Origin: Candidatus Fredericiella danica
Lineage (GTDB): Bacteria > Chloroflexota > Anaerolineae > Caldilineales > Caldilineaceae
DNA: 64,000 nucleotides
Direction of reading: 5' to 3'
Assembly (NCBI GenBank): GCA_016713335.1
Contig: JADJPH010000021.1
Coordinates: 70,650 to 134,649, forward strand
The stretch's first letter is position 1, and each line of letters opens with the position of its first letter. A program made the position numbers and the translations under genes. Positions 19,797 through 28,581 of this stretch are shown here, one piece after another. A model generated the notes under the pieces. It was not told the DNA's origin, made no database searches, and was given only the letters and a program-made list of their open reading frames with translations.

Positions 19797-20876
19797 TCAT
19801 GCTTTCCGGCGCATCGAATTCAAGTATTCTTGCGCGGAACGCCACATATCGTAGAAGGAGCTCCATTCCATGAAATCGGCGGAATCACCCAGCATGCCTG
19901 CTTCATATTGGCGATAGAACTCCTCCGACGTGAGGTGGTACTGTCGCTCAAACGTGAGTAGTCGCTGCTGGAGTTCAGTTGTCTCGCGTTCGGCCCGCGC
20001 CTCTTCTGCGCTCAATTTTATCACCCAACTGAATTCTTTCTGAACCAGCATCTCATCCAGCTGATCCAACAGTGCCGTGACCCGTTTGGGTAACTCGGAG
20101 ACCTGCGCCGCACTGAGCAATAGGACGGCTTCCAGATCTGCCTCAAAGTTAGCGGGCAGCATGCTGCAGTTGTGCACGGCAAAGTCGATCATGCGTTTCT
20201 CACCCGGATGCAGAAGCCGGTTCGCCGCCAAGAGAATATCAAAGTAACTTGCCAGCAGCGCCGCCACGCGATGGTTAATGCTCGCCAGATCTCTTCTTGC
20301 AACTGCCTTGTCAAGCTGGTGTGCATACGCCGGGATCACGCCGCGCAGCACCGGATGATTCAGACGCACAATATTCTGGCGCAGCGGTTCCGGATATTCG
20401 ACCTGGCAGCGCTCCTGCAGTCCGGCAAACCACGCCTTCGGATCGTACAGCGGCGCTGACTGCCGGATCGTATGCCAGAAGCAGGTGGAAAAGCCCAGAC
20501 TCGCCTCATGCCGGTCGATTACACGCGCAATCTGCTCTTCCATCCACCTCGCCTCAAAGTAGACAATGTCCACCTCGATCCCTGTAGGGGTATTGAACCA
20601 TTCATCGCCTGCGCCCCAATAGTTGAGATCCAGGTTGGCGACGCTTGCTCCACCGGTTCGTGCGACAATCGCCCGCCGGCTTTCCAGCGGCACCGAGCCA
20701 GATGTGTACACATATAGGTCAATATCGGATGCCGTATCGGTGCGCCCGGCGCCTCGTCCGCGTGAGCCGCTCAACGCCACTGCTTCCACCTGTGGCAACT
20801 CGGAAAAGCAACCGGCAATCTCCACGGCAAGTTGTTGATGAACAGATTGTTCACGGTCGGATGTATCGGAATTCAT
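19797..20876 (-). CDS. nucleotidyltransferase-fold protein with TumA-like C-terminal segment
   Basis: About 359 residues from ATG 20876 (GTG at 20879 is one codon upstream). The N-terminal NTase core shows LSGSRGRGAGRTDTASDIDL, that is the GS-x-x-RG and D-x-D metal motif, with a later third acidic residue in VDIVYF. A helical middle resembles the helical part of DUF4037/aminoglycoside-like transferases. The last 60 residues form a charged coiled-coil followed by FERQYHLTSEEFYRQYEAG and a Trp at the end, which closely parallels the TumA-like protein at 44.2 kb. Substrate unknown; possible roles are nucleotide modification of a small molecule, RNA or protein. Confidence 0.7.
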   Translation of the reverse strand: MNSDTSDREQSVHQQLAVEIAGCFSELPQVEAVALSGSRGRGAGRTDTASDIDLYVYTSGSVPLESRRAIVARTGGASVANLDLNYWGAGDEWFNTPTGIEVDIVYFEARWMEEQIARVIDRHEASLGFSTCFWHTIRQSAPLYDPKAWFAGLQERCQVEYPEPLRQNIVRLNHPVLRGVIPAYAHQLDKAVARRDLASINHRVAALLASYFDILLAANRLLHPGEKRMIDFAVHNCSMLPANFEADLEAVLLLSAAQVSELPKRVTALLDQLDEMLVQKEFSWVIKLSAEEARAERETTELQQRLLTFERQYHLTSEEFYRQYEAGMLGDSADFMEWSSFYDMWRSAQEYLNSMRRKA

Positions 20877-20948
20877 CACACTATTCCTACAGCGTTTTAT
20901 TCAGATCGGCTGCGAATAACCCGTACTGAATGGCAATTGCACTCATCG

Positions 20949-22397
20949 TCAATCACTCAGGGTAATTCGCAGCACATAGGCATGTTCACACGGTTTCTCA
21001 GCGGGGAGCGTGACATGCAATCCAGCCTCATCAACGAACCAGTCCAGGGAGTGCGGCACACCAAGCAGGTGTACGTTGGTAATCTGTTGGTTTGTAAGTT
21101 CACCGCGCGCCAGTGAGCGCACAATGGCGGTTGCCCCAGGCCAGTCCAGGCAGATGGCATACAATTCATTGCCCTTGGTCGTGAATCGGAAGTCCCTGGC
21201 TGTAAATGCTGCCCGATTGGTGTCGGTGAAAGCGCCTTCCGGTACTTCGGTGGGGCCTTCACCGTACACGCGCCAGGGCCGTGTACCGTAGATCGCATCA
21301 CCGTTCACTGCCAACCAACGTCCGATTTCAAGAAGGATGGCCTGCTCTGGCTCGGGGATGACACCATCCGGGCGCGGACCGATATTCAATAGCAGCGCAC
21401 CGTTTTTGCTGACCACGTCGACAAGATCCTGAATGAGCGACGTGGCGGTCTTGTAATCCTGGTTTTCGACAAAGCACCATGAATTTTTGGAAACTGAAGT
21501 GTCATTCTGCCAGAGCATGGGTCTGATTTCTTTCAACTGGCCGCGTTCCACGTCGAGCACGGCTGTCCCCTCAGGATACGCGCTGAATTTGTAATTGATG
21601 GCAACTCCCTTGCCCCATTCCAGCGCACGGTTGTAGTAGTAGGCAGCGAATTGTTGAAGATAAGGAGGAAAGGCAGCATGGCCGATCCACCAGTCAAACC
21701 ATACCAGTTGAGGCTGGTATTTGTCGACCAGTTCACACGTGCGTGCCAGCCAATCATTGAGGTATTCTGCGCTGGGGTGAGGTTCGGACACGAGACTCGG
21801 AAAAAACTCGGTCCGCTGGGTGCCGTCGCAGTCACGCTGCCGGTGCGCAGGCCCGTAGAAGTCGGCGTAGGCTGGGTCTTGTACGTCCGAAGGATAATTG
21901 CGGCCACCATTCATGAACCACCAGTGCTCGGCGCGGTGGCTTGAGAGGCCAAAGACCATCCCCTGGTTGCGCACAGCCTGGGCCAACTCTCCAATGATGT
22001 CACGATTAGGCCCCATGTGAACTGCGGTCCAGTGCGAAGTCGAGCAGTCGTACATGGCAAAGCCGTCATGGTGCTCGGCAACGGGCACAACAAAGCGCGC
22101 ACCGGCACGGTGGAAGAGGTCTGCCCAGGCAACAGGGTCAAAGTGCTCGGCCCGGAACTGCGGAATAAAATCCTTGTAGCCAAATTCGGTATGTGGGCCG
22201 TACGTGGCCAGATGGTGCGCATATTCAGGGGTCCCCTGCACATACATGTTGCGCGGGTACCATTCGTTGGCGAAGGCGGGCACAGAATAGACGCCCCAAT
22301 GGATGAAGATGCCAAATTTGCCATCTGCGTACCAATCGGGGACTGTGTACTGTCTAAGCGACTCCCAGGTAGGTTCGAAACGTGTGCTGTTCGTCAT
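20949..22397 (-). CDS. alpha-L-fucosidase, glycoside hydrolase family 29
   Basis: 482 residues from ATG 22397, chosen because GGGAGGAAG lies about 10 bases upstream; a longer frame upstream lacks homologous features. Family motifs: WYADGKFGIFIHWGVYSVPA near the N-terminus, AEHHDGFAMYDC, and LVWFDWW, which holds the Asp nucleophile. NGALLLNIGPRPDGVIP and YGTRPWRVYGEGP follow near the C-terminus. It hydrolyses terminal fucose from glycans with retention of configuration. There is no signal peptide, so it is probably cytoplasmic and acts on imported oligosaccharides. No transporter is adjacent. It diverges from the SDR gene. Confidence 0.93.
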   Translation of the reverse strand: MTNSTRFEPTWESLRQYTVPDWYADGKFGIFIHWGVYSVPAFANEWYPRNMYVQGTPEYAHHLATYGPHTEFGYKDFIPQFRAEHFDPVAWADLFHRAGARFVVPVAEHHDGFAMYDCSTSHWTAVHMGPNRDIIGELAQAVRNQGMVFGLSSHRAEHWWFMNGGRNYPSDVQDPAYADFYGPAHRQRDCDGTQRTEFFPSLVSEPHPSAEYLNDWLARTCELVDKYQPQLVWFDWWIGHAAFPPYLQQFAAYYYNRALEWGKGVAINYKFSAYPEGTAVLDVERGQLKEIRPMLWQNDTSVSKNSWCFVENQDYKTATSLIQDLVDVVSKNGALLLNIGPRPDGVIPEPEQAILLEIGRWLAVNGDAIYGTRPWRVYGEGPTEVPEGAFTDTNRAAFTARDFRFTTKGNELYAICLDWPGATAIVRSLARGELTNQQITNVHLLGVPHSLDWFVDEAGLHVTLPAEKPCEHAYVLRITLSD

Positions 22398-22677
22398 AAT
22401 GGTCTTCCTCCCGCTGGGTAAATCAGGAACCCGTCCCCCATCCCGAAGTTGGATTCTCTCATTGGTTGTCGTACATTGCATCGCGCATGCGTCTGCGCAT
22501 TCACCGGTGGGTGCAGTCCAGAAGTGGACAGAACGTCGCCGTCAAGGACCTGGCCGGCAATGGGCATAATCTTATGCCAAAACGACAAAATAAACACTCT
22601 GTGCTAGAAGTGGGAATCATAATACAATCCCAACCTGACGTGCCGTCCATTCTGATCCATCGTTATTGGGGTGCAAC

Positions 22678-23427
22678 ATGAAGCTTCAAGGAAAAGTGGC
22701 GTTGGTAACCGGTGGGGCGGTGCGCATCGGCAAGGCGATCACGCTCATGCTGGCGCAGGCCGGCGCGCACGTGGTGGTTAACTACCATTCCTCAGCGGTT
22801 GAGGCCGAGGCGACCATGGCGGAAGCGCAGGCATTGGGAGTCGAGGCGCTGGCAGTGAAGTGCGACGTGGCGGACTGGGAGGCAGTCCAGGCCATGGCGC
22901 ACCAGGTGACCGCACGGTGGGGTGGCGTCGATGTACTGGTCAACAGCGCCGGCTATTTTGGCAAAATCACGGTGCCCACCGACGATTTGGAGACGTGGCG
23001 CCGAGTGACGCGCATTTCGATCGACGGCGCCTTCTATGTCACCAATGCGCTGGCGCCTGCGATGTTGAGTCGTGGTGGTGGCGCTATCGTCAATATCGTG
23101 GATCTGTCGGCGTGGACGCCCTGGCCCGGTTTCACGGCGCACGCGGTGGGTAAGGCGGGGCTGTTGGCGCTGACGCATCAGTTGGCGTTGGAGTTGGCGC
23201 CGTCGATCCGGGTCAACGCCGTCGCACCGGGCCCGGTGATGCCGCCGCCGAATACTAGCGACAGCCAGAATGCCACCATTGCGGCGCGCACGTTACTGAA
23301 TCGTTGGGGCAGCGGCGAAGATGTCGCCGGCGCGGTGCGCTACCTGATTGAAGCGGAATATGTGACGGGTGAGACGCTGTTTGTCGATGGCGGTGAACAC
23401 CTCGCGCAGTACAAGCGCCGTAGTTAA
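22678..23427 (+). CDS. short-chain dehydrogenase/reductase with atypical active site
   Basis: 249 residues from ATG 22678 (MKLQGKVALVTGG); an upstream TTG at 22666 is less likely. The Rossmann motif is TGGAVRIGKA (TGxxxxxG), then NSAGYFG (NAG-like), and PG near APGPVMPPP. The catalytic region reads VDLSAWTPWPGFTAHAVGKA. The Ser and Lys are in place, but the usual Tyr of YxxxK is His. C-terminal YVTGETLFVDGGEHL is normal for FabG/pteridine-reductase-like SDRs. It is cytoplasmic and NAD(P)H-dependent; the substrate is unknown. It is followed by a hairpin and the chromate transporter. Confidence 0.85.
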   Translation: MKLQGKVALVTGGAVRIGKAITLMLAQAGAHVVVNYHSSAVEAEATMAEAQALGVEALAVKCDVADWEAVQAMAHQVTARWGGVDVLVNSAGYFGKITVPTDDLETWRRVTRISIDGAFYVTNALAPAMLSRGGGAIVNIVDLSAWTPWPGFTAHAVGKAGLLALTHQLALELAPSIRVNAVAPGPVMPPPNTSDSQNATIAARTLLNRWGSGEDVAGAVRYLIEAEYVTGETLFVDGGEHLAQYKRRS

Positions 23428-23447
23428 TGTGCGTCAGGTTCACGAGT

Positions 23448-23485
23448 CATGTCGTCACCAGTCACGAGTGGCTGGTGACGACATG
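23448..23485. repeat. 14-bp perfect hairpin after the SDR gene
   Basis: Arms CATGTCGTCACCAG (23448-23461) and CTGGTGACGACATG (23472-23485) flank a 10-base loop that contains TCACGAGT. A short AAAA follows. It lies in the 80-base gap between SDR and chrA. It may end the SDR transcript or be a dispersed palindrome; the word TCACGAGT recurs in the hairpin at 59.19 kb. Confidence 0.7.
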
Positions 23486-23508
23486 AAAAGTCATTCGGAA
23501 AGGCGAGT

Positions 23509-24642
23509 ATGGGGAACGCACGCGGTGCAGTAAGCGAACTTTTTTCGCTCTTTTTGCGCTTGGGGTTTACCGCCTTTGGCGGGCCGGCGGCGCACATCTC
23601 GATGATGCATGACGAGGTGGTGACCCGCCGCCAGTGGATGACCGATCAGCATTTTCTGGATCTGGTCGGCGCGACCAACCTGATTCCCGGTCCAAACTCC
23701 ACGGAGATGGCGATCCATATCGGCTACGAGCGCGCAGGCTGGCGCGGGCTGCTGGTGGCGGGGCTTTGCTTCATCCTGCCTGCGGTGCTCATCGTCCTGG
23801 TCCTGGCGTGGGCCTATGTGGAGTATGGCAGCACACCCCAGGGCGATGCGCTGCTCTATGGCATCAAACCGGTCATTATCGCCATCGTGGTGCAGGCGCT
23901 CGTCCGCCTCGCTCCCAAGGCGCTCAAGTCGCCTACCCTGTGGGTCGTGGGCGCCGGCGCATTGGTGCTCTATCTGCTGGGGTTTAACGAACTGGCCATC
24001 CTCTTTGGCGGCGCCTTCCTCGTGGTTGCGATCGAAGCCGCCCGCCGCTATCAAGGCATGATGGCGGTGCTGCTCCTAATCCCTGCGCAAGTGGATGAGA
24101 GTACGCCTGTCACCCTTTGGCGTATCTTTCTGGTATTTCTGAAAGTGGGGGCCTTGCTCTACGGGAGCGGCTACGTTCTGCTTGCGTTCTTGCGCACGGA
24201 TCTTGTCGTCCACTATGGTTGGCTGACCGACCAGCAACTGCTGGATGCCGTTGCGGTTGGCCAGTTTACCCCCGGCCCGGTTTTCACCACCGCCACTTTT
24301 GTCGGTTACCTCCTGGCCGGCGTCCCTGGCGCGGCCGTCGCCACGATCGGGATCTTCCTACCCTCCTTTATCTTTGTGGCGATCCTGGCCCGGCTCATGC
24401 CACACATTCGCAAGTCGGTATGGACCGCCTCATTTCTAGATGGCGTCAATGTGACGGCACTGGCGCTCATGGCCGGCGTCACGTTGCAGTTGGCCCAGGC
24501 GGCCATAGTCGACGTGGCCACCGCGTTGCTTACGGTTGGCGCCGCGGTGGTGCTGCTGCGCTTCAAAATCAATTCAGCCTGGTTGGTGCTCGCGGGGGGA
24601 TTGATTGGCCTCAGCATCTACTTCGTGCAAGGGCGCTTGTGA
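23509..24642 (+). CDS. chrA: chromate efflux transporter (CHR family, two-domain)
   Basis: 377 residues; GGAAAGGCGAG precedes ATG 23509. The two homologous CHR domains are visible. Domain 1 starts with LRLGFTAFGGPAAHISMMHD, has WMTDQHFLDLVGATNLIPGP and NSTEMAIHIGYERAG. Domain 2 starts at about residue 205 with FLKVGALLYGSGYVLLAFL, QLLDAVAVGQFTPGPVFTTA. These match the long ChrA type, which exports chromate with the proton gradient. There are about 10-12 TM helices. It stands alone without chrB-like regulators. Confidence 0.92.
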   Translation: MGNARGAVSELFSLFLRLGFTAFGGPAAHISMMHDEVVTRRQWMTDQHFLDLVGATNLIPGPNSTEMAIHIGYERAGWRGLLVAGLCFILPAVLIVLVLAWAYVEYGSTPQGDALLYGIKPVIIAIVVQALVRLAPKALKSPTLWVVGAGALVLYLLGFNELAILFGGAFLVVAIEAARRYQGMMAVLLLIPAQVDESTPVTLWRIFLVFLKVGALLYGSGYVLLAFLRTDLVVHYGWLTDQQLLDAVAVGQFTPGPVFTTATFVGYLLAGVPGAAVATIGIFLPSFIFVAILARLMPHIRKSVWTASFLDGVNVTALALMAGVTLQLAQAAIVDVATALLTVGAAVVLLRFKINSAWLVLAGGLIGLSIYFVQGRL

Positions 24643-24697
24643 GCGGACCCCGAACCAATTGAAGATCAGACGGATCATCAACCGGCGCCACCGGAAG

Positions 24698-26005
24698 CTA
24701 TGCGAGCACCGGCTGCGGCACGGGATCGTGATGATGGGTCATCTCATGGTGCACAGTCGGTTCAGCCGACCACGGATCGACATGCACGATGACATCGGTC
24801 AGGTACGGAATCTCGTGGAATAGATCATGACGGACGTGCTCCGCGATGTGGTGGCTTTCGACCGTTGTCAACTGCGGATCGACAGAAATGCAAACGTCGG
24901 CCGCGATCCGATGTCCCAGCCAACGCATCCGCAGCCGGCGCAGTTCTTTCACGCCAGGCTGGGCGCGAATGATATCCTCGGCTTGCGCAATATATTCCGG
25001 TTCGATGGCATCCATCAACCGATACCACATGGTGACGATCGCATCTTTGGTGATGAAGAGGATCGCCACGCCGATGAGCAGACCGATGATGGGATCGACG
25101 AGTGGAAAACCCAACCAGGAACCGACCGCGGCGACCAAAACGGCAAGTGAAGTCAAGCCATCCGTGCGTGCGTGCAACCCGTCTGCAACAAGGGCGGCGG
25201 AACCAATCTCGCGGCCTTTGCGAATCTGAAGTAAGGCAACCGCCTCATTCCCCAAGAAACCAATGATGGCGGCGGCAGCCACCCAACCGAGATTTTGTAG
25301 TGGCTGCGGATCGAGCAGTCTCTGAAACGATTCCCAGAAAACGATCGCGGCGCTCACCGCAATCGACAACACGATGAAAATACCGGCAACATCCTCGGCG
25401 CGCGCATAGCCATAATTGTAACGGCGGGTGGCGACGCGGCGTGCCAGATAGAACGCGATCAGCAATGGAATTGAGTTCAGCGCGTCGCCGATGTTGTGCG
25501 CAGTGTCGGCAAAGAGGGCAACGCTTCCACTGGCAAAAACGATCATAAGTTGGAGGATTGAAGTGACACCCAATGCCGCCAACGCAAGCCAGACCGTGCG
25601 GATCCCTTCCTCATTGTGTAGAAAATTCTGATCGGTGGCTAGCGCAGTCCGCTGGTGGCTGTGACCGTGGAGGTGGAAGATTGTATTGATCCAGCCCCAC
25701 ATCCCGGTGCCGTGGTCGTGGTCGTGACCTTCGCCATGGCTGTGCGCGTGACCATCGCCGTTGCTGTGCGCCCCCTGGGGCTGGGCATGCTCGTGGGCAT
25801 GAGCGTCGTCAGCGCTGTGCGCATGGCCGTGATCATCGCGATGCGCGTGGGCATGAACCGCGCCGTCGTCGTGACTATGCTCATGGCTGTGGTCGTGACT
25901 GTGGTCGTGATCGGTGTCGTCGTCGTGATGGGTATGTTCCTCGGGGCGTGCGGGCGGCGTGGTGGGGGCGGGTGATTGCGTGAGATTGTTGGTGGTGTCG
26001 TTCAT
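24698..26005 (-). CDS. CDF-family zinc/cobalt efflux pump with His-rich N-terminus
   Basis: 435 residues. Residues 20-115 are a His/Asp-rich tail (HTHHDDDTDHDHSHDHSHEH and further repeats), a probable metal buffer. The CDF core follows: six TM helices with ALFADTAHNIGDALN (TM2) and LVADGLHARTDGLTSL (TM5), giving the HxxxD/DxxxD transport site. The cytoplasmic domain ends with a second His cluster (VHHEMTHHHDP). It exports Zn2+ or Co2+ by proton antiport. It follows the ArsR-type sensor by 42 bases on the same strand, so both are one operon. Confidence 0.92.
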   Translation of the reverse strand: MNDTTNNLTQSPAPTTPPARPEEHTHHDDDTDHDHSHDHSHEHSHDDGAVHAHAHRDDHGHAHSADDAHAHEHAQPQGAHSNGDGHAHSHGEGHDHDHGTGMWGWINTIFHLHGHSHQRTALATDQNFLHNEEGIRTVWLALAALGVTSILQLMIVFASGSVALFADTAHNIGDALNSIPLLIAFYLARRVATRRYNYGYARAEDVAGIFIVLSIAVSAAIVFWESFQRLLDPQPLQNLGWVAAAAIIGFLGNEAVALLQIRKGREIGSAALVADGLHARTDGLTSLAVLVAAVGSWLGFPLVDPIIGLLIGVAILFITKDAIVTMWYRLMDAIEPEYIAQAEDIIRAQPGVKELRRLRMRWLGHRIAADVCISVDPQLTTVESHHIAEHVRHDLFHEIPYLTDVIVHVDPWSAEPTVHHEMTHHHDPVPQPVLA

Positions 26006-26047
26006 CGTCGTTACTGTCCTTGCGTTGCACTCCAGATAGATCCATAT

Positions 26048-26429
26048 TCAGCCAGGCGAAGCGGCTGAAGCTTCCAGTTTGTAGGGGTGATCGGGGATGT
26101 TGCTGCGCACATGGTCCAGGTGGTAGAGCGCCTCGCGAAATAAGGCGCCCACGTGGGCATCATCAATGCTGTAGATTACCTGATTCCCTTCGCGGCGCGT
26201 GCGCACAAGGCGAATCGCCCGCAACTTAGCCAGGTGATGCGAGACAGCCGACGGGGTCACATTGACGTGTTGGCTCAGCTCGTTGACGCTGTATTCGCGG
26301 TTGGTAAGCAAGAAAGACGAGTTGCGCGCGGGTCGCGTCGCTTAACGCGTTAAAGATATCGACGACACCGGCAAGCACCTCAACCTGTAGGGTTTGTACA
26401 CCGATCAGGGCAGGATGTTGCTCCGACAA
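26048..26429 (-). CDS. ArsR/SmtB-family zinc-sensing repressor (one frame break)
   Basis: Start TTG 26429 with GGAGGAG just upstream. The N-terminal half (IFNALSDATRAQLVFL) is in one frame and the rest (LLTNREYSVNELSQHVNVT, PSAVSHHLAKL) in another; the break is near 26305. The HTH is complete (VNVTPSAVSHHLAKLRAIRL). The C-terminal helix has D-x-H-x10-H-x2-H in DAHVGALFREALYHLDH, exactly the alpha-5 zinc site of SmtB/CzrA. It represses the operon until zinc (or Co) binds. The operator and promoter are seen immediately upstream. Confidence 0.9.
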
Positions 26430-26451
26430 TAGCTCCTCCGGAAAGCTGAGT

Positions 26452-26471
26452 ATCTGAGCGTATATTCAGAT
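26452..26471. promoter_or_regulatory. ArsR/SmtB operator
   Basis: The sequence ATCTGAGCGTATATTCAGAT has inverted 6-base arms (ATCTGA and TCAGAT) with an 8-base spacer. TATTCAGAT is the half-site familiar from CzrA/ArsR-type operators. It lies between the -10 box and the arsR start, so repressor binding would block transcription. Confidence 0.75.
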
Positions 26472-26475
26472 TTAC

Positions 26476-26504
26476 ATTATAATTGCGTTTTTCATTATTT
26501 TCAA
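26476..26504 (-). promoter_or_regulatory. promoter of the arsR-CDF operon
   Basis: On the minus strand: -35 TTGAAA (26499-26504), a 17-base spacer, and -10 TATAAT (26476-26481). This is the strongest sigma-70-type promoter noticed in the window. The operator at 26452-26471 sits directly downstream. Confidence 0.75.
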
Positions 26505-26688
26505 TCAGGTGTTTGCCCTACTGCTGAAGAGAAGTCTCGTATGATGTTATGGCTATTGATCTGGGGCGCAAAGCCGAAAGCGCAATCTGCACCCCAATAC
26601 GGGCAGAGTGGGTTGGCAGTTCAGTAGGATGCCTGTGTGCTTCTGAACCCGTACCACTCATTGGGATGATTTGCAGGAAAGTTGGGAG

Positions 26689-27792
26689 CTACGCCGCGTG
26701 CAGGACCTGGGTCAGCGCCGCCACCAGGCGCTGATCGTTCTCCCGGCCCTGCGATGCCACCCGAATATGGAATCTGTCCATGCCCGCCTTATTCGAACAG
26801 TCACGCACATACAACCCATGCTCAACCAGCAGGCGGCGCTGAAGCTGGCGTGCGGTCATCCCCGTATCGACCCGAAAACAGACGAAGTTGGCCCCGGTCG
26901 GATAGGCCGTGACACCCGCAACCTGCGCAAGTGCGGTGGAAAGCCAGCGGACATCCTGGAGGACGCGCAGGCGCGACGCCTGATAGTCGGCATCAGTACT
27001 CGGCAGCAGGCTCAAGTAGAATTCGGCCAATGTGTTGAGATTCCATGTCGGCAGCGAATCGCGCAGTTGACCCAGGATCCGCTCGCTGCGGCTATAGCAG
27101 TAGCCGAGCCGTAGACCAGGCACCCCGCAATGCTTGCTCATGCTGCGCACAAGCACGAGGTTCTCGTATTGATCCGCTGTGTGCAAAAGCGACGGAATCT
27201 CTTCACTCGCGAAGTCAATGAACGATTCATCGACGATGACCAAATCCAGGTCACGTGCATCTGTTAGGAACGCATGCATTTCCGGCAGCGTGAAGAGCTG
27301 CCCGGTGGGATTGTGTGGGTTGATCACCAACGCAGAATGCAAGCCTTCGCGGTGAACCCAGGTTAGATAAGCCTTGAGATCGAGCTGGTAATTCTCTGCA
27401 ACCTGCAGCGGATAAAGCCGCAGGCGTGCGGCATCGACCTTCTCGATATATTCGCCAAAGGTTGGGATCGGCACCCCAAGGGTTGATACGAGGCGGTGGC
27501 ACAGTTCCGTGATCAATTCAGTGGCGCCGTTGCCGATGATGAGGTGAGCTGGCTCGACATGCAACACCGCGGCAAGATGCCGGGCGCTGACCAGCGGGTT
27601 GCTGGAGGGGTAATGCCGGATCAGCTCTGGCAGGTTGCGCGCCAGTTCCGCTACCATCGCCTCCGTTGGATAGTACGGATTGGCGATAAAGCAGAAGTCA
27701 ACGATCTTGTGGGCCTGCGCGTACCCGACCAGGTCAATCAGGGACGGTGAGTGAGTCGTCTCGTCGAAAAGCGTTTCGTTGATCGCTATCAT
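26689..27792 (-). CDS. PLP-dependent class I/II aminotransferase (HisC/CobD-like)
   Basis: 367 residues from ATG 27792, with GGTGGAG upstream (a GTG at 27801 lacks one). Motifs: GNGATELITEL near residue 95 (phosphate cup), NPHNPTGQLF (Asn and Pro at the substrate/PLP site), VDESFIDF (PLP-binding Asp), and SMSKHCGVPGLRLGY, whose Lys is the PLP anchor. The fold-type I family contains histidinol-phosphate aminotransferase and threonine-phosphate decarboxylase; neighbours give no help in choosing. It is cytoplasmic. Confidence 0.85.
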   Translation of the reverse strand: MIAINETLFDETTHSPSLIDLVGYAQAHKIVDFCFIANPYYPTEAMVAELARNLPELIRHYPSSNPLVSARHLAAVLHVEPAHLIIGNGATELITELCHRLVSTLGVPIPTFGEYIEKVDAARLRLYPLQVAENYQLDLKAYLTWVHREGLHSALVINPHNPTGQLFTLPEMHAFLTDARDLDLVIVDESFIDFASEEIPSLLHTADQYENLVLVRSMSKHCGVPGLRLGYCYSRSERILGQLRDSLPTWNLNTLAEFYLSLLPSTDADYQASRLRVLQDVRWLSTALAQVAGVTAYPTGANFVCFRVDTGMTARQLQRRLLVEHGLYVRDCSNKAGMDRFHIRVASQGRENDQRLVAALTQVLHAA

Positions 27793-27882
27793 CTGCTCCA
27801 CCTTTGCATTAGCCGCACTCTCCTGTTACACCGACTCCAACACCTCTGCATCCGCAGCAAGACCTGCAAGCGCGGATCCGGG

Positions 27883-27888
27883 TATAAT
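27883..27888 (+). promoter_or_regulatory. -10 promoter candidate
   Basis: TATAAT in GGGTATAATTG, 40 bases before the ATG at 27928. There is no convincing -35 box. Confidence 0.35.
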
Positions 27889-27927
27889 TGTTGCATGCCT
27901 ACGCCCAACTGTCCAAGGAAGTGAACA

Positions 27928-28354
27928 ATGTTAACGCATAGATTCCTTCGGATTTGCACGGTGGTGTTGACTGGATTCGTGGCCATTTCAGCGATTGCCG
28001 GCGGATTCGCCATGTTGGTTGGGCTCGATGTGTTTCCGCCGGCGTGGCTCGCAGGGACACCTTTCAGCACCTATACGATCCCCGCCCTGCTCTTGGCCTT
28101 TGTTGTCGGTGGAAGTGCGCTTGTTGCGGCGGTCACTGTGGCGAGAGGAAGCAAAACTGCCGGTTTGGCTGCCATCACGGCGGGTTTGATGCTGACCGGC
28201 TATGTGACGGTCGAAGTCTTGATTCTCAAGCAAACCCCTCCCGGTCCCACGTGGATCGAGATCATTTTTCCTCGGATTGGGTCTGGCGATCACCGGATTG
28301 GGCGGATACCTTGCCGCGGCTCAATCGTATGGCCGTCGGGCAGCGGACAAATAG
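27928..28354 (+). CDS. small four-helix membrane protein (one frame break)
   Basis: About 142 residues. Four hydrophobic helices are visible: residues 8-32, 47-68, 74-96 and a last one that crosses the break. Removing one T from the T run at 28265-28269 turns the tail into IFLGLGLAITGLGGYLAAAQ and ends at TAG 28354. I do not recognise a named family; such proteins are common as hypothetical membrane proteins. The start of the urease operon follows 228 bases later. Confidence 0.65.
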
Positions 28355-28424
28355 CCCAAGGCATTGAAAGTAGTATGTCAAAAGGAAGTTGGATTTGAAT
28401 CTTCACCCAAAGGCTTTTTGCGTC

Positions 28425-28485
28425 GTTGGTGACATCGACCGCGCCGCGGTACACTGTTGGCGCTTTTGTTGCCAGACCGACCGGC
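28425..28485 (+). promoter_or_regulatory. conserved 61-base upstream element, copy 1 (before ureA)
   Basis: It shares GTTGGTGACATC, CCGCGGTACACTGT, TTGTTGCCAG and CCGGC, in the same order and spacing, with 45073-45134. It starts 157 bases before ureA. TACACT could be a -10 box with a TTGGTG -35 at 18 bases, so a shared promoter/leader is one reading; a dispersed repeat is the other. Confidence 0.5.
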
Positions 28486-28581
28486 AAATTGTTTGCCACC
28501 GCTCACGAGTCTGGCAAGCTTACACGAATAGAATTGACTTATCTGACTGCTATTCGTCCGGACATCTAACAGAGGCATACC

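Noticed and set aside
22366..22385. GGTTCGAAAC as a tRNA T-loop
   Set aside because: It lies in the fucosidase coding sequence and no acceptor or anticodon stems fit around it.
26549..26734. Short plus-strand frame between arsR and the aminotransferase
   Set aside because: Overlaps the 3' end of the aminotransferase and has no coding character.
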